From Pleurocapsa sp. PCC 7319 (lineage in GTDB: Bacteria > Cyanobacteriota > Cyanobacteriia > Cyanobacteriales > Xenococcaceae), in the NCBI RefSeq assembly GCF_000332195.1, contig NZ_KB235922.1, positions 434,001 to 498,000 of the forward strand: DNA of 64,000 nt, in the 5' to 3' direction. The position numbers were made by a program, and so were the translations under genes. The stretch's first letter is position 1. Every line of letters starts with the position of its first letter. Positions 54,286 through 63,660 of the stretch are shown piece after piece. The notes below the pieces were generated by a model. It ran no database searches. It was given only the letters and a program-made list of their open reading frames with translations, and was not told where the DNA came from.

Positions 54286-54579
54286 CTACAAGTAACTGGA
54301 AACTGAGCGTAATTCGTGAGGAATTGGTATATTTTCGGGAAACTCTAGTAACGTCTCTCCATTTCCTAGGTATCCAGACTCAGCAAATGAAATTAACATT
54401 CTTGACAAAGCCACCCAAACTTCCGGATCATATTCCCAGTCTCGATCTCTAGAAGTAAAACAGGCAATTGATTGTAATGCCCAAAAGTAACTATTCCGAA
54501 CTATCGAACCACCTTTTTTATACGCCGGTAGATCTTCGCGATCAATCAACAGAATATTGTCTTCCAATTTTACTCTCAT
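54286..54579 (-). CDS. Hypothetical protein
   Basis: The 97-residue soluble protein begins MRVKLEDNILLIDREDLPAY and has a central stretch FWALQSIACFTSRDRDWEYD, followed by a helix and a proline-containing end (FPENIPIPHELRS). I recognise no family and see no catalytic motif. It lies between the beta-repeat gene (same strand, 122 bp away) and the divergent RmlD-like gene. Confidence 0.55.
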   Translation of the reverse strand: MRVKLEDNILLIDREDLPAYKKGGSIVRNSYFWALQSIACFTSRDRDWEYDPEVWVALSRMLISFAESGYLGNGETLLEFPENIPIPHELRSVSSYL

Positions 54580-54683
54580 TTTTAACAGTCCTTAAAGAGT
54601 TAAATAGATATAGATATATTGTGTGTATCGGTTATTAGGCAATAAGTTATGAGTAATAAAATTGCAGTATAGGTTCTCAGAAT

Positions 54684-55565
54684 ATGCAAAAGTTATTAGT
54701 TACGGGAGCAAGTGGTTTTTTAGGCTGGAATTTATGTCAATATGCTCAAACAAGCTGGAAGGTTTACGGAACATACTATAGCCATAAAGTTGAAATTCCT
54801 GAAGTAACTTTAGCTAAAGTAGATTTAAGGAATTTTAATGCACTTCAAGAATTATTTCAAGAAGTTCAACCTCATGCTGTAATTCATACAGCTGCCGCTT
54901 CTAAACCAGATTTTTGTCAAATTCATCCCAAAGAATCTTATTCAATCAACGTTACAGCTTCCTTAAATATTGCTCGCCTCTGTGGAGAAAGGAATATTCC
55001 CTGCGCTTTTACTTCTACTGATTTGGTTTTTGATGGTCAAGGTCGATTATATAAAGAAACCGATCCCGTTTCTCCCGTGACTATTTATGGAGAACAGAAA
55101 GTAGAGGCAGAACAAAAAATGTTAGAGATATATCCAGCGATCGCTCTGTGTCGTATGCCTTTAATGTTTGGCTTGGCACCTTCTGTATCTCCCAGCATGA
55201 TTCAGGGAACGATTGGTAATTTGAGAAAAGGAATAGAACTGAACTTATTCACCGATGAATTTCGTACTCCTACCAGTGCCACTTCAGCAGCACAAGGACT
55301 ACTATTAGCAATTGAAAAGAAGGTTGGCGGAATATTACATCTTGGAGGTCGAGAAAGAATCTCTCGATATGATTTTGGCTTATTGTTGGCAGATATTTTT
55401 CAATTATCCAAAGAATTAATCAAACCAGGAAAACAAGCCGATATTGATCTGCCTGCCCCGCGATCGCCTGATACTTCTCTTGATAGCAACAAAGCTTTTG
55501 CTCTTGGTTATCAACCTTTAACCTTGAAAGATGAGCTAACCCAGCTAAAAATCAACAATTTATGA
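54684..55565 (+). CDS. NAD-dependent epimerase/dehydratase of the RmlD type
   Basis: The 293-residue extended SDR has the Rossmann start LLVTGASGFLGWNLCQYA. The catalytic Tyr-x3-Lys is in YGEQKVEAE (about 137-145), with Thr/Ser in STDLVFDG. The pattern TSTDLVFDG and the sequence at the C-terminus fit dTDP-4-dehydrorhamnose reductase-like enzymes that reduce sugar-nucleotide ketones. No other rhamnose pathway gene is nearby, so the substrate is uncertain. The stop is 7 bp from the convergent tatC stop. Confidence 0.8.
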   Translation: MQKLLVTGASGFLGWNLCQYAQTSWKVYGTYYSHKVEIPEVTLAKVDLRNFNALQELFQEVQPHAVIHTAAASKPDFCQIHPKESYSINVTASLNIARLCGERNIPCAFTSTDLVFDGQGRLYKETDPVSPVTIYGEQKVEAEQKMLEIYPAIALCRMPLMFGLAPSVSPSMIQGTIGNLRKGIELNLFTDEFRTPTSATSAAQGLLLAIEKKVGGILHLGGRERISRYDFGLLLADIFQLSKELIKPGKQADIDLPAPRSPDTSLDSNKAFALGYQPLTLKDELTQLKINNL

Positions 55566-55571
55566 CCCAAT

Positions 55572-56339
55572 TTATTTGCCTAATAATTTAACTGCGCCAA
55601 TACCACCAAAATATAAGCCTAATACAGCTCCAGCTAGCAAAGACTGAGTTAAGGGATCGGTTGAAGGAGTTAAAATTGCCCCCAGGATTACGGAACTAAG
55701 TACCACATATCGCCAACCAGCAAACATTTGCGACGATGAAACAATACCCAGAAAACCTAAAATCAATTGAATAACTGGAATTTGAAATGCTAAACCGGTA
55801 CTAAAAAGTAATAGCAGCACAAATTCGAAATATTTATCAATTGACCAAGACTGATCGACTACATCACTACCATAATTGATAAAGAAATTTAGTGCCGCTG
55901 GAATCAAGGCAATATAGGCGAAAAACAAACCCACAAAAAACAGAATACTAGAGCCAAAGACCACCGGGGCTAATAAACGCCGTTCCCGTCTGGTCAATCC
56001 TGGTAAGACAAACTGAACAATCTGATACAGAATAAAAGGACTGGCTAAAACCATGCCACTGTAGCCAGCCACCTTGATGGAAACAAAGAAAAATTCTCCA
56101 GGAGCAAGTTGCAGAAATTGAACTCCCTGGGCGGGAACTTCCAGGATACGAACTAAAGGTCTCACAAAAATGAAACAAGCAATAGCTGCGATCGCCACAG
56201 CAATTAGAGCATAGAAAATCCGTAGACGCAGTTCTTCTAAATGCTCAAACAGAGACATTTCTACTTCGTCAGGAAGTTGGTCTAAGTAATCTTCTTTTTC
56301 TCGATCTTGGACAGAGGTTTCTAAATTAGATGATGGCAT
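55572..56339 (-). CDS. tatC: Sec-independent protein translocase TatC
   Basis: The 255-residue protein has six membrane helices and the TatC landmarks [14 protein letters not shown] at the N-terminus (about 27-40), [21 protein letters not shown] in the second helix region, and the later ELxP-like loop. It binds twin-arginine signal peptides and, with TatA/TatB, carries folded proteins across the thylakoid and cytoplasmic membranes. The N-terminal extension of about 25 acidic residues is usual in cyanobacteria. The next gene (M48 protease) is upstream on the same strand. Confidence 0.94.
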   Translation of the reverse strand: MPSSNLETSVQDREKEDYLDQLPDEVEMSLFEHLEELRLRIFYALIAVAIAAIACFIFVRPLVRILEVPAQGVQFLQLAPGEFFFVSIKVAGYSGMVLASPFILYQIVQFVLPGLTRRERRLLAPVVFGSSILFFVGLFFAYIALIPAALNFFINYGSDVVDQSWSIDKYFEFVLLLLFSTGLAFQIPVIQLILGFLGIVSSSQMFAGWRYVVLSSVILGAILTPSTDPLTQSLLAGAVLGLYFGGIGAVKLLGK

Positions 56340-56465
56340 AAAGGCTGGACAGAATTAATGGATCGATTTATTGCTTAGTTGAGTGCAATCACTGTAGTCG
56401 TTTCAATAATTATATCTTCACCATCTCCTATTTTTCCTTTCTGTCTTGGGGCAAATAGAATAATT

Positions 56466-57290
56466 CTAGATGTCCTTTGGTAGAGCTGTTTCTTCTCCCA
56501 TCATTAACCATCCTTTTTCTGTAGCAACTTGATATAAGTAATCAATTCTTGCCTGAGTTAGGGGATGAGTAGAAAAATAAGCTGATAATTTACCCCTGGA
56601 ATCTTGATTCTCAGTTTGAATACGCTTAAAAAAATCGAGACTAGCACCACCATGACCATACAAGTGAACGATCGCTGATAAAGCATAAACATCAGCTGCT
56701 GATTCTTGTTGGCGACTATAGTGTAAATTAGTCAAAGAACCTGTAAGACCAACAACGTCTGCATTACTAGAGCCCATACCTAAGGCGCTAGCTACAGTCA
56801 GAAAAACTAGTGATCGCCCCAATGCTTTAAGAGGATCTCGCGCTTCGTGATGTCCTAATTCATGAGCTAGAACAAAAGCCAATTCATTTTCTGATTCGGC
56901 TTCTTCAAGTAAAGCTGTCGTAACTATAATGTGTCCCCCAGGAATGATGGCAGCGTTAGGATGTTTGTTTTTTTGAATATGGATAGACAGCGGAAGAGAA
57001 TTCCTCAAGTTTTCTGTTTGCAGAGAAGATAATAATCTTTCTAGGTATTGCTTGTACTGGGAATCTAATTTTGTAGAAGTGTTAGGTACAGTAGATAACA
57101 ATTGTTGACCGATTTTGGCTTCCATTTCAGGAGAAATACGAGTTACCAATTGAGTCGCGATAACTCCTAAACCCAGATAAACTAATGCACTAAATACTAC
57201 TACTGTAGCCAATAAATAAGCAAAATTGACCAGAGGATGGACCGGGGTAACATTAATATCATCAGGAATTTCTTTTGGTTCATACACCAT
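56466..57290 (-). CDS. M48-family membrane metalloprotease
   Basis: From ATG 57290 (MVYEPKEIPDDINV) the protein is 274 residues; the longer reading begins at a TTG 9 bp upstream. It has a transmembrane helix near 25-45 and the zinc motif HELGH (FVLAHELGHHEARD), with the third ligand expected in the downstream Glu (RQQESAADVYAL). The end reads FSTHPLTQARIDYLY, as in HtpX/Oma1-type proteases. It probably degrades or trims membrane proteins, with the catalytic domain on the cytoplasmic or periplasmic side. Two YbjQ genes follow upstream on the same strand, suggesting a unit (58120-56466). Confidence 0.88.
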   Translation of the reverse strand: MVYEPKEIPDDINVTPVHPLVNFAYLLATVVVFSALVYLGLGVIATQLVTRISPEMEAKIGQQLLSTVPNTSTKLDSQYKQYLERLLSSLQTENLRNSLPLSIHIQKNKHPNAAIIPGGHIIVTTALLEEAESENELAFVLAHELGHHEARDPLKALGRSLVFLTVASALGMGSSNADVVGLTGSLTNLHYSRQQESAADVYALSAIVHLYGHGGASLDFFKRIQTENQDSRGKLSAYFSTHPLTQARIDYLYQVATEKGWLMMGEETALPKDI

Positions 57291-57314
57291 TACTATCAAT
57301 ATACTTCGAGATAT

Positions 57315-57758
57315 TTAACGAATTCCTGTCCCGTAAGCAATTACTTCAATAGCAACTAATCCTTTCCCTCCGTTTTGATTGCCGATACTAGCTGTTTCTA
57401 AACGAACATTAACAACTTGATTAGCTCCCCAGGCGATCGCTTGCTCTTTCATGCGCAGTATGGCTTCTCTGCGTCCGCGATCTAGTAAAGTTTCATAAAC
57501 TAGAACACGACCTCCTACAAGATTACGTAAAGCAGAAGCAAACATTTTGAAATAATCAGCAGAGACTACTACACTACCCAAAAAGAGAGCAGCTTCATTA
57601 GCTGGAGGAACTTTTTGTTTTGCACCAAAACTTACTACAGGTAGATGCAAAGTTTGGCGTTCTCTTTTTTTGATATTTTTATAATGCTTCTTTTCCAGAA
57701 AATTGCCCGCAAAATAACCAAGAAAGAGCAAGCTGAGGATAATAATTAGATCTGCCAT
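57315..57758 (-). CDS. YbjQ/UPF0145 protein with N-terminal membrane helix
   Basis: The 147-residue protein has a hydrophobic start (LIIILSLLFLGYFAGN, residues 3-18) and then the YbjQ domain: FKMFASALRNLVGGRVLVYE, REAILRMKEQAIAWGANQVV and VNVRLETASI. The domain resembles the neighbouring gene's product but adds a membrane anchor. YbjQ proteins form pentamers; no reaction is known. The 2-bp gap to the second YbjQ gene and the order YbjQ, anchored YbjQ, M48 protease suggest one transcript. Confidence 0.82.
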   Translation of the reverse strand: MADLIIILSLLFLGYFAGNFLEKKHYKNIKKRERQTLHLPVVSFGAKQKVPPANEAALFLGSVVVSADYFKMFASALRNLVGGRVLVYETLLDRGRREAILRMKEQAIAWGANQVVNVRLETASIGNQNGGKGLVAIEVIAYGTGIR

Positions 57759-57760
57759 AA

Positions 57761-58120
57761 TTATTGCACCTTAACTGCTGTTCCATAAGCAAAAAGTTCT
57801 GCTGCACCTTGAGCCACAGAAGAAGTAGCAAAACGGACATTTACAACTGCATTGGCACCCACAAAATTAGCTTGTTGGAGCATTCTTTCCACTGCTTCTT
57901 TTCTGGCTTCTTGTAATAGCTCGGTGTATCCTTTTAACTCTCCACCTACCAGATTCTTCAAGCCCGCCATAATATCTTTACCAACGTGTTTGGCACGAAT
58001 AGTACTACCCTGCACTAAGCCAAAATGCTCGATTATTTCTTTCCCTGGTACTCCTTCCAATGTAGTTATAATCATTTCACTTTTTCCAGATGAAGTTTGA
58101 TTAATAGACCTTGATGTCAT
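57761..58120 (-). CDS. YbjQ/UPF0145 protein, soluble
   Basis: The 119-residue reading starts at the farthest start, 58120. The family's own N-terminus (MIITTLEGVPGKEI) begins at codon 16, so the true start is likely at 58075. The core has GLVQGSTIRAKHVGKDIMAG, LKNLVGGELKGYTELLQEA and ANAVVNVRFATSS, ending in a final AYGTAVKV strand. YbjQ proteins form a ring of subunits with a possible metal site. It is paralogous to the downstream anchored version and lies first in the operon toward the M48 protease. Confidence 0.85.
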   Translation of the reverse strand: MTSRSINQTSSGKSEMIITTLEGVPGKEIIEHFGLVQGSTIRAKHVGKDIMAGLKNLVGGELKGYTELLQEARKEAVERMLQQANFVGANAVVNVRFATSSVAQGAAELFAYGTAVKVQ

Positions 58121-58275
58121 GATGAATCGATACCTTCCTCAATTTTTTTAGTAATTCTATTTGTAGAGTTCCCCAAAAGAAACCAACAATCAATAAATTA
58201 ATTATCACCAAAATAATTCGGGCATCAGAATATGATAGTTGAAGTAAATACCAGGATTGATCGTAATCAAGCTCG

Positions 58276-59445
58276 ATGAACCAAGAATTGAAGAATTTGG
58301 CTGAATTATACAAAAACACCTTACTTGAGAATATTATTCCCTTTTGGTCACAGTATTCTGTTGATTGGCAACAAGGAGGGTATTTTACTTGTTTAGATCG
58401 AGAGGGCAATATTTACGATACAGATAAGTTTATCTGGTTGCAAAATCGTCAGATTTGGACATATTCGATGTTTTACAATCGTTTGGAGCAACGAGAAGAC
58501 TGGTTGAAAATTGCTGAAAATGGTGCAGAATTTTTGGCTAAGTATGGTCGGGATGAAGAAGGTAATTGGTATTTTGCTTTGGATAGAGCAGGAAATCCTT
58601 TAGTACAGCCCTATAACATTTTTTCTGATTGTTTTGCTGCCATGGCTTTCAGTCAATATGCCTTAGCTTCTGGGGATGAAGGTGCAAAGGAAATTGCTCT
58701 GCAAGCCTATAACAATGTTTTACGCCGCCAAGAAAATCCTAAGGGTAAATACAACAAAGCCTATCCAGGAACGCGATCGCTCAAGAGTCTAGCCGTCCCC
58801 ATGATCTTGGCTAATTTATCGTTAGAAATGAATTGGTTATTATCTAGCAATCAACTTGAGGAGATCTTAAGCCAAACAATTCAAGAAGTAATGACAGATT
58901 TCCTAGATGCTGAAACAGGTTTGATGTATGAACATGTAACCCCAAACGGCAAGCACTTGGATTGTTTTGATGGAAGATTAATCAATCCCGGTCATGGTAT
59001 CGAAGCGATGTGGTTTGTCATGGATATTGCTAAACGTACCAATAATCTAGATTTAATCAACCAAGCTGTAGATGTAGTATTAAATATTCTTAATTTCGGT
59101 TGGGATCGCGAATATCAGGGTATTTACTATTTCATGGATGTCCAAGGTCATCCTCCTCAGCAGCTAGAGTGGAATCAAAAACTTTGGTGGGTACATTTAG
59201 AAACCTTGGTCGCTTTATTAATGGGATTTGATCTAACCGGACGACCAGAATGTCTAGAGTGGTTTCAAAAAGTTCACGATTATACCTGGGGGCATTTTAG
59301 CGATTCTGACCATAGTGAATGGTTTGGCTATTTAGATCGAAAAGGAGAAGTTTTATTAAATCTCAAAGGTGGCAAATGGAAAGGGTTTTTTCATGTTCCT
59401 CGTGCTTTATATCTTTGTTGGCAGCAACTAAAAACTTTAAGTTAA
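58276..59445 (+). CDS. AGE-family epimerase/isomerase (N-acylglucosamine 2-epimerase type)
   Basis: The 389-residue protein is an (alpha/alpha)6-barrel with the family patterns [19 protein letters not shown] (substrate pocket aromatics), then [16 protein letters not shown]. The active-site pair of histidines lies in [16 protein letters not shown] and in [13 protein letters not shown]. Members interconvert N-acetylglucosamine and N-acetylmannosamine or isomerise mannose/cellobiose. The presence of H in 'NPGHGIE' and length fit an active enzyme, but which sugar is used cannot be decided. It diverges from the YbjQ operon. Confidence 0.85.
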   Translation: MNQELKNLAELYKNTLLENIIPFWSQYSVDWQQGGYFTCLDREGNIYDTDKFIWLQNRQIWTYSMFYNRLEQREDWLKIAENGAEFLAKYGRDEEGNWYFALDRAGNPLVQPYNIFSDCFAAMAFSQYALASGDEGAKEIALQAYNNVLRRQENPKGKYNKAYPGTRSLKSLAVPMILANLSLEMNWLLSSNQLEEILSQTIQEVMTDFLDAETGLMYEHVTPNGKHLDCFDGRLINPGHGIEAMWFVMDIAKRTNNLDLINQAVDVVLNILNFGWDREYQGIYYFMDVQGHPPQQLEWNQKLWWVHLETLVALLMGFDLTGRPECLEWFQKVHDYTWGHFSDSDHSEWFGYLDRKGEVLLNLKGGKWKGFFHVPRALYLCWQQLKTLS

Positions 59446-59577
59446 ACCTAAAAAATAGTTTCGTATTAGACATAAATTCTTTATCAAATCTAAATTTGCA
59501 ATCTAAATAAAAGCATTTATAATCTTCGTGAAAGATAAGCAAAATAGTAATTTTTTGATTATATAAAGGAAATAATT

Positions 59578-60009
59578 ATGGTTAGACGAGGAACACAAGC
59601 AGCAGGTGGCTTTTTAGCAGGTTTTCGCGATTTTATTATGCGTGGTAACGTTGTTGATTTAGCTGTCGCAGTAATTATTGGTGCCGCATTTAGCAAAATA
59701 GTCGATTCTCTCGTAGCAGATATAATTACCCCAGCAATCCTGAATCCAGCAATGAAAGCGGCTGGAGTAGATAAATTGGCAGATTTGTCTGCTAATGGTA
59801 TTCAGTATGGTTTATTTTTGGCAGCTATTTTAAACTTTTTAGTGATTGCTTTCTGCATCTATATTTTGGTGCAAGCATTTGAAAAAGCTAAAAAACGCAT
59901 GATTCGTGAAGAAGCTCTGGCAGAAGAGACTCCCGATCCTGCTACATTGGTACAGGAAAGATTGACCAATTCTATTGAGCGTTTAACTCAAGTAATAGAG
60001 AATAAATAG
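59578..60009 (+). CDS. mscL: Large-conductance mechanosensitive channel
   Basis: The 143-residue protein carries the MscL core: GFRDFIMRGNVVDLAVAVIIG at the N-terminus (pore-lining first helix), the periplasmic loop, and a second helix FLVIAFCIYILVQAF. The cytoplasmic tail has the basic bundle KAKKRMIREE. As a pentamer it opens under high membrane tension to release solutes during hypo-osmotic shock. A ribosome site (AAAGGAAAT) precedes ATG 59578. It is monocistronic. Confidence 0.93.
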   Translation: MVRRGTQAAGGFLAGFRDFIMRGNVVDLAVAVIIGAAFSKIVDSLVADIITPAILNPAMKAAGVDKLADLSANGIQYGLFLAAILNFLVIAFCIYILVQAFEKAKKRMIREEALAEETPDPATLVQERLTNSIERLTQVIENK

Positions 60010-60218
60010 CAGCATTTTGAGACTACAATAATCTGTATATTTTGCATTACCAGAACCTAATGTACCTTGAAGATTTAAAATCTTGAGGTAGCTTGGTGAG
60101 TATTAATTCTAACGAAGCTTAGATTGAAGACAATGTAATTTAAATTAATTTGACTCCCTGTCTGCTAAATGAGGGAGGGGGTAAACTTTAGATTTTCGAT
60201 TTATATTAAACTTGTAAA

Positions 60219-61019
60219 TTAACTATTTTCTATATTTCGGTGGGCAGGAGCATAAAGGCTAAAAGATAAAAGTACAATTATCAAGGAAATACTAAGTCCG
60301 GTCGCTATACCTGAAACCATGATGTTGTCGATATTTCTGAGCGAGATCGCGATTAACGCCCACATAAAAACACTAGCATAAGCAAAATCCAGTCGGGGAA
60401 TGCTGACAAAATGAGTTATTAAGGCCGCAAGCAACAACATAATAATTGTCCAGAACTCCCCACTGAGTCCCCAATAATTCCATTGCCAAGATTCTAAAAC
60501 AGTTGCTCCATTGACTATGGTTGCTACACTAATCCAAGCTAAATAAATACTTATTGGAGTGCGAATTAACCATTTTTGCCATCTAGAAATAGTAGTGTTA
60601 AAAGGTAAACATAAGTAGGCACCAATTAACGGCAATAATATGGCTAGCATGGCTAAAAATGACCAACCATAAAGTCGATCAAGAAAACAAAAGACCCAGA
60701 TAATTTGAGCGATAGAAGCGATCGCTAATTTATAACCAATTTGTCTAAGAACAGGATTTAATCTTTGACTAGGTAAGGCTTGATAAATAGCGAAACTGAT
60801 TAATCCTAAATAAATTACTCCCCAGATTGCAAAGGCATAGTTTGCCGGAGTGATTAAAATATTACTAAAAAACTGATTGGAAATTTCACCAATAGTCAAA
60901 CCATTAAGGGGATTGACATTGGCTAAAATATTCATCCCAAAAGCACTCAAAATCGAAGTCAGAGTCACTATTTGCCTAATAATGACGGGCTTACTGTTTA
61001 CTATATAGCGATCGTACAT
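60219..61019 (-). CDS. TspO/MBR-related membrane protein
   Basis: The 266-residue protein has about eight hydrophobic helices and the tryptophan-rich TspO-like stretches ANYAFAIWGVIYLGLISF and IAQIIWVFCFLDRLYGWSF, then LAWISVATIVNGATV and WQWNYWGLSGEFW. True TspO proteins are about 160 residues with five helices, so this is the longer cyanobacterial/plant-type relative. TspO binds tetrapyrroles and cholesterol-like ligands; that role is not shown here. It is monocistronic. Confidence 0.78.
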   Translation of the reverse strand: MYDRYIVNSKPVIIRQIVTLTSILSAFGMNILANVNPLNGLTIGEISNQFFSNILITPANYAFAIWGVIYLGLISFAIYQALPSQRLNPVLRQIGYKLAIASIAQIIWVFCFLDRLYGWSFLAMLAILLPLIGAYLCLPFNTTISRWQKWLIRTPISIYLAWISVATIVNGATVLESWQWNYWGLSGEFWTIIMLLLAALITHFVSIPRLDFAYASVFMWALIAISLRNIDNIMVSGIATGLSISLIIVLLSFSLYAPAHRNIENS

Positions 61020-61122
61020 GAGAGGATGATAATGACTCTGATGATTAACAAGGCTATTTTATTTTAGATATTTTGCTAAATAAAAAACAATTTTTTTGAG
61101 AAAATTTGTTTTCTGATCGAGA

Positions 61123-62184
61123 TTACTTTAATTCTTCAATTTTCTGGAGAACGTATTGGTATAAAGTCTGATTTTTCTGTTGTTTGAATAACTCGGCTGC
61201 TATTTGTAAATTTTTAACTGCTTGCTGCTTTTCTGCTAAAGCTTGAAAAACCAAACCCAAATTACCATAAGCTTCCGCATAGTGAGGTCGAAGGCGAATC
61301 GCATTCTGATGATCGGAAATTGCCTGCTGATATTGATGAATTTTACTATAGGCAATAGCTCGATTATAGTAAGCCTCAGCATATTCTGAGTTGAGATGAA
61401 TCGCTTGAGTAAAGTCAGAGATTGCCTGTTGATACTGCTGAGAGGTTAGATAGGTTGTGCCTCTATTGTAATAGGTTGGTGCGTGATGAGAATTATAGCT
61501 AATTATTTTAGTATAGTCGGCGATCGCTTCGGGAAACATCTTAGTTTTATGATAAACATTGGCGCGATTATAGTAAGCTTCAATATCTTGAGGATTGAGC
61601 AGAATTGCTTGATTGTAATCGAGAATCGCCTGTTGATATTGTTGCAGTTTATTGTAAGTATTGGCGCGATTATAATAGGCTTCTTCATCTTGGGGATTAA
61701 GCTGAATAACCTGGGTATAATCAGCGATCGCTTTTTGATATTGATTTAAATGATTGTAGGCAAGACCTCGATTATAATAAGCTTCTAAGTAATTGGGGTC
61801 AAGTGAAATTGCCGCAGTATAGTCAGCGATCGCCTCTGGATATTGGGCTAATTGATTGTAAATTGTGCCTCGGTTGTAATAGACTTTAGCATAATTGGGA
61901 TAAAGATTAATCGCCGCAGTATAGTCAGCGAGAGCTAATTGGTTGTTTTGGAGCTGTCCATAACCGTAACCTCGGAGCACATAGGCCATCACCTCATTGG
62001 GATTGCGCTGCAAAATAGCATTGAGATCATTTATTCCGGCTGGATAATTTTCCTGAGTATAGTAAAATTCGCTTCTACTATAGTAGGCGGCTATGTTATC
62101 AGAATCTTGATTCAAAGTCATATTTAATTCTGTCAACTGATTCTGATAATCTGGTGATTCTAATTCATATTTATCCATAAGCAA
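61123..62184 (-). CDS. Tetratricopeptide-repeat protein, TPR array 2
   Basis: The 353-residue soluble protein consists almost entirely of about nine TPR units of 34 residues, each with A-Y-Y-N-R-G/A-x2-Y-x2-L-x2-Y-x2-A-I-x-D-Y-x-x-A-I-x-L-N-P. There is no signal peptide, membrane segment or catalytic domain. It should act as a protein-protein scaffold in the cytoplasm. It begins 9 bp after the stop of a very similar upstream TPR gene, so the two are cotranscribed and probably arose by duplication. Confidence 0.88.
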   Translation of the reverse strand: MLMDKYELESPDYQNQLTELNMTLNQDSDNIAAYYSRSEFYYTQENYPAGINDLNAILQRNPNEVMAYVLRGYGYGQLQNNQLALADYTAAINLYPNYAKVYYNRGTIYNQLAQYPEAIADYTAAISLDPNYLEAYYNRGLAYNHLNQYQKAIADYTQVIQLNPQDEEAYYNRANTYNKLQQYQQAILDYNQAILLNPQDIEAYYNRANVYHKTKMFPEAIADYTKIISYNSHHAPTYYNRGTTYLTSQQYQQAISDFTQAIHLNSEYAEAYYNRAIAYSKIHQYQQAISDHQNAIRLRPHYAEAYGNLGLVFQALAEKQQAVKNLQIAAELFKQQKNQTLYQYVLQKIEELK

Positions 62185-62193
62185 TGATCTTTA

Positions 62194-63561
62194 CTACCTA
62201 AAAACCTGGTGATTTCCAAACAGCTTTTGGATCTTATTTCGAGTTTGTTTGGCTAAATTTACTTTGCCCTGTTTATGAAATAGATCGGCAGCTAAAGCTA
62301 AATCTTTAAGAGCTTTTTGCGGTTTTTGCAGACTATGGTAAACCAATCCTCGATTGTAATAAGCATCGCTGAAATCAGGGTCAAAAAAAATGGCCTGAGT
62401 ATAATCGCTAATCGCCTGGCGATATTCCTTTAATTCTTTGAAAGCATTACCTCGATTGTTATAACTAGGGGCAGATTGGGGATTAATGGCAATTGACTGA
62501 TTATAATCGGTAATTGCTTGTTGATATTGTTCCAAATAAGCATAGGTAACACCTCGATTATAGTAGGCGTTACCATGCTCTCGATCCAAACTAATTACTC
62601 GAGAATAATCGATGATTGCTTGTTGATACTCATGCAGCAAGCTATAAGCACTGCCTCGACTATAGTAAGCTTCGGCATTCTCGGGGTTTAAATCAATAGC
62701 TGTGGAATAATCAGTGATCGCCTGAGGATAATCTTTAAGTTTGCCATAAATATGAGCTCGATCTTGATAAACAGAAGCTAATCTTGGCTGAAGATGAATC
62801 ACCTCATTGTAACTATCGAGAGCATTACGATAATCTTTTAGTTTTTGATAGGCTTTCCCCTGATTATAGATTGACTGTAGATCTTGAGGATTAAGCAAAA
62901 TTGCCTGACTAAAATCAATAATGGCATTACGGTGATATTTGAGCTTTAAATTTGCTTTTCCCCTACCACTATAGGCTTTAGCATGGTCAGGATTGAGGCG
63001 AATTACTGCCGAAAAGTCGGCGATCGCTTGATGATATTTTTCCTGTAGGTTGTAAATACAAGCTCGATGATAATAGGCTGCTACATTATCAGCATTAAGT
63101 TCAATCACTCGGCTAAAGTCAGCGATCGCTTTTGGTAGTTCTAATAAACCCTTGTAAATACAGCCACGATTGTAATAAGCCTGAGTATAATTAGGGCTGA
63201 GCTTAATGGCTTGCTCAAAATCAGCGATCGCCTGTTCATAATTGTGCAAAATACCATAAGCAAAACCACGACTACGATATGCTTTAGCCAATTGAGGGGC
63301 AAGGCGAATTGCCTCGCTATAGTCAGCAATCTCTTGTTGATAGTTTTTTAGTTCACCATAGGTATAACCCCGAATTAAATAAACCCTAGTATCCTGGGGA
63401 TTGAGTTGAAGAACAGTATCAAAATCTTTAATCGCTGCAATGTAATCTTTCAACTTAAGATAAGTTTTACCTCGCTTATAATAGGTTTCAATAAGATCTT
63501 GATCGAACTTAGCAATTGCATTGCGATAAATCCGCTGAGAGTTCTTGTTCCTCGCCTTCAT
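62194..63561 (-). CDS. Tetratricopeptide-repeat protein, TPR array 1
   Basis: The 455-residue protein contains about twelve TPR units of 34 residues with the same consensus as its neighbour (for example AYYNRGVTYAYLEQYQQAI followed by D-Y-N). It has a basic N-terminus and a basic end (AKQTRNKIQKLFGNHQVF). No signal peptide or catalytic domain is visible. It is probably a scaffold in the cytoplasm. It precedes the second TPR gene (gap 9 bp). High similarity between units suggests repeat expansion by recombination within and between the two genes. Confidence 0.88.
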   Translation of the reverse strand: MKARNKNSQRIYRNAIAKFDQDLIETYYKRGKTYLKLKDYIAAIKDFDTVLQLNPQDTRVYLIRGYTYGELKNYQQEIADYSEAIRLAPQLAKAYRSRGFAYGILHNYEQAIADFEQAIKLSPNYTQAYYNRGCIYKGLLELPKAIADFSRVIELNADNVAAYYHRACIYNLQEKYHQAIADFSAVIRLNPDHAKAYSGRGKANLKLKYHRNAIIDFSQAILLNPQDLQSIYNQGKAYQKLKDYRNALDSYNEVIHLQPRLASVYQDRAHIYGKLKDYPQAITDYSTAIDLNPENAEAYYSRGSAYSLLHEYQQAIIDYSRVISLDREHGNAYYNRGVTYAYLEQYQQAITDYNQSIAINPQSAPSYNNRGNAFKELKEYRQAISDYTQAIFFDPDFSDAYYNRGLVYHSLQKPQKALKDLALAADLFHKQGKVNLAKQTRNKIQKLFGNHQVFR

Positions 63562-63660
63562 GATCTGAGACTAGCTAAAGAATTTCACCAAACAAATGAT
63601 ACTTAAGAAATTTAAAATTTCCTCATATTGTAAGGAGTCGTGAATATTGATGCTTAATTA

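Noticed and set aside
58101-58409. 102-codon minus-strand frame overlapping the start of the AGE epimerase gene
   Set aside because: Its first 45 codons are antisense to the epimerase. The rest has a hydrophobic stretch (ILVIINLLIVGFFWGT) that could be a small membrane protein, but no convincing internal start was found.
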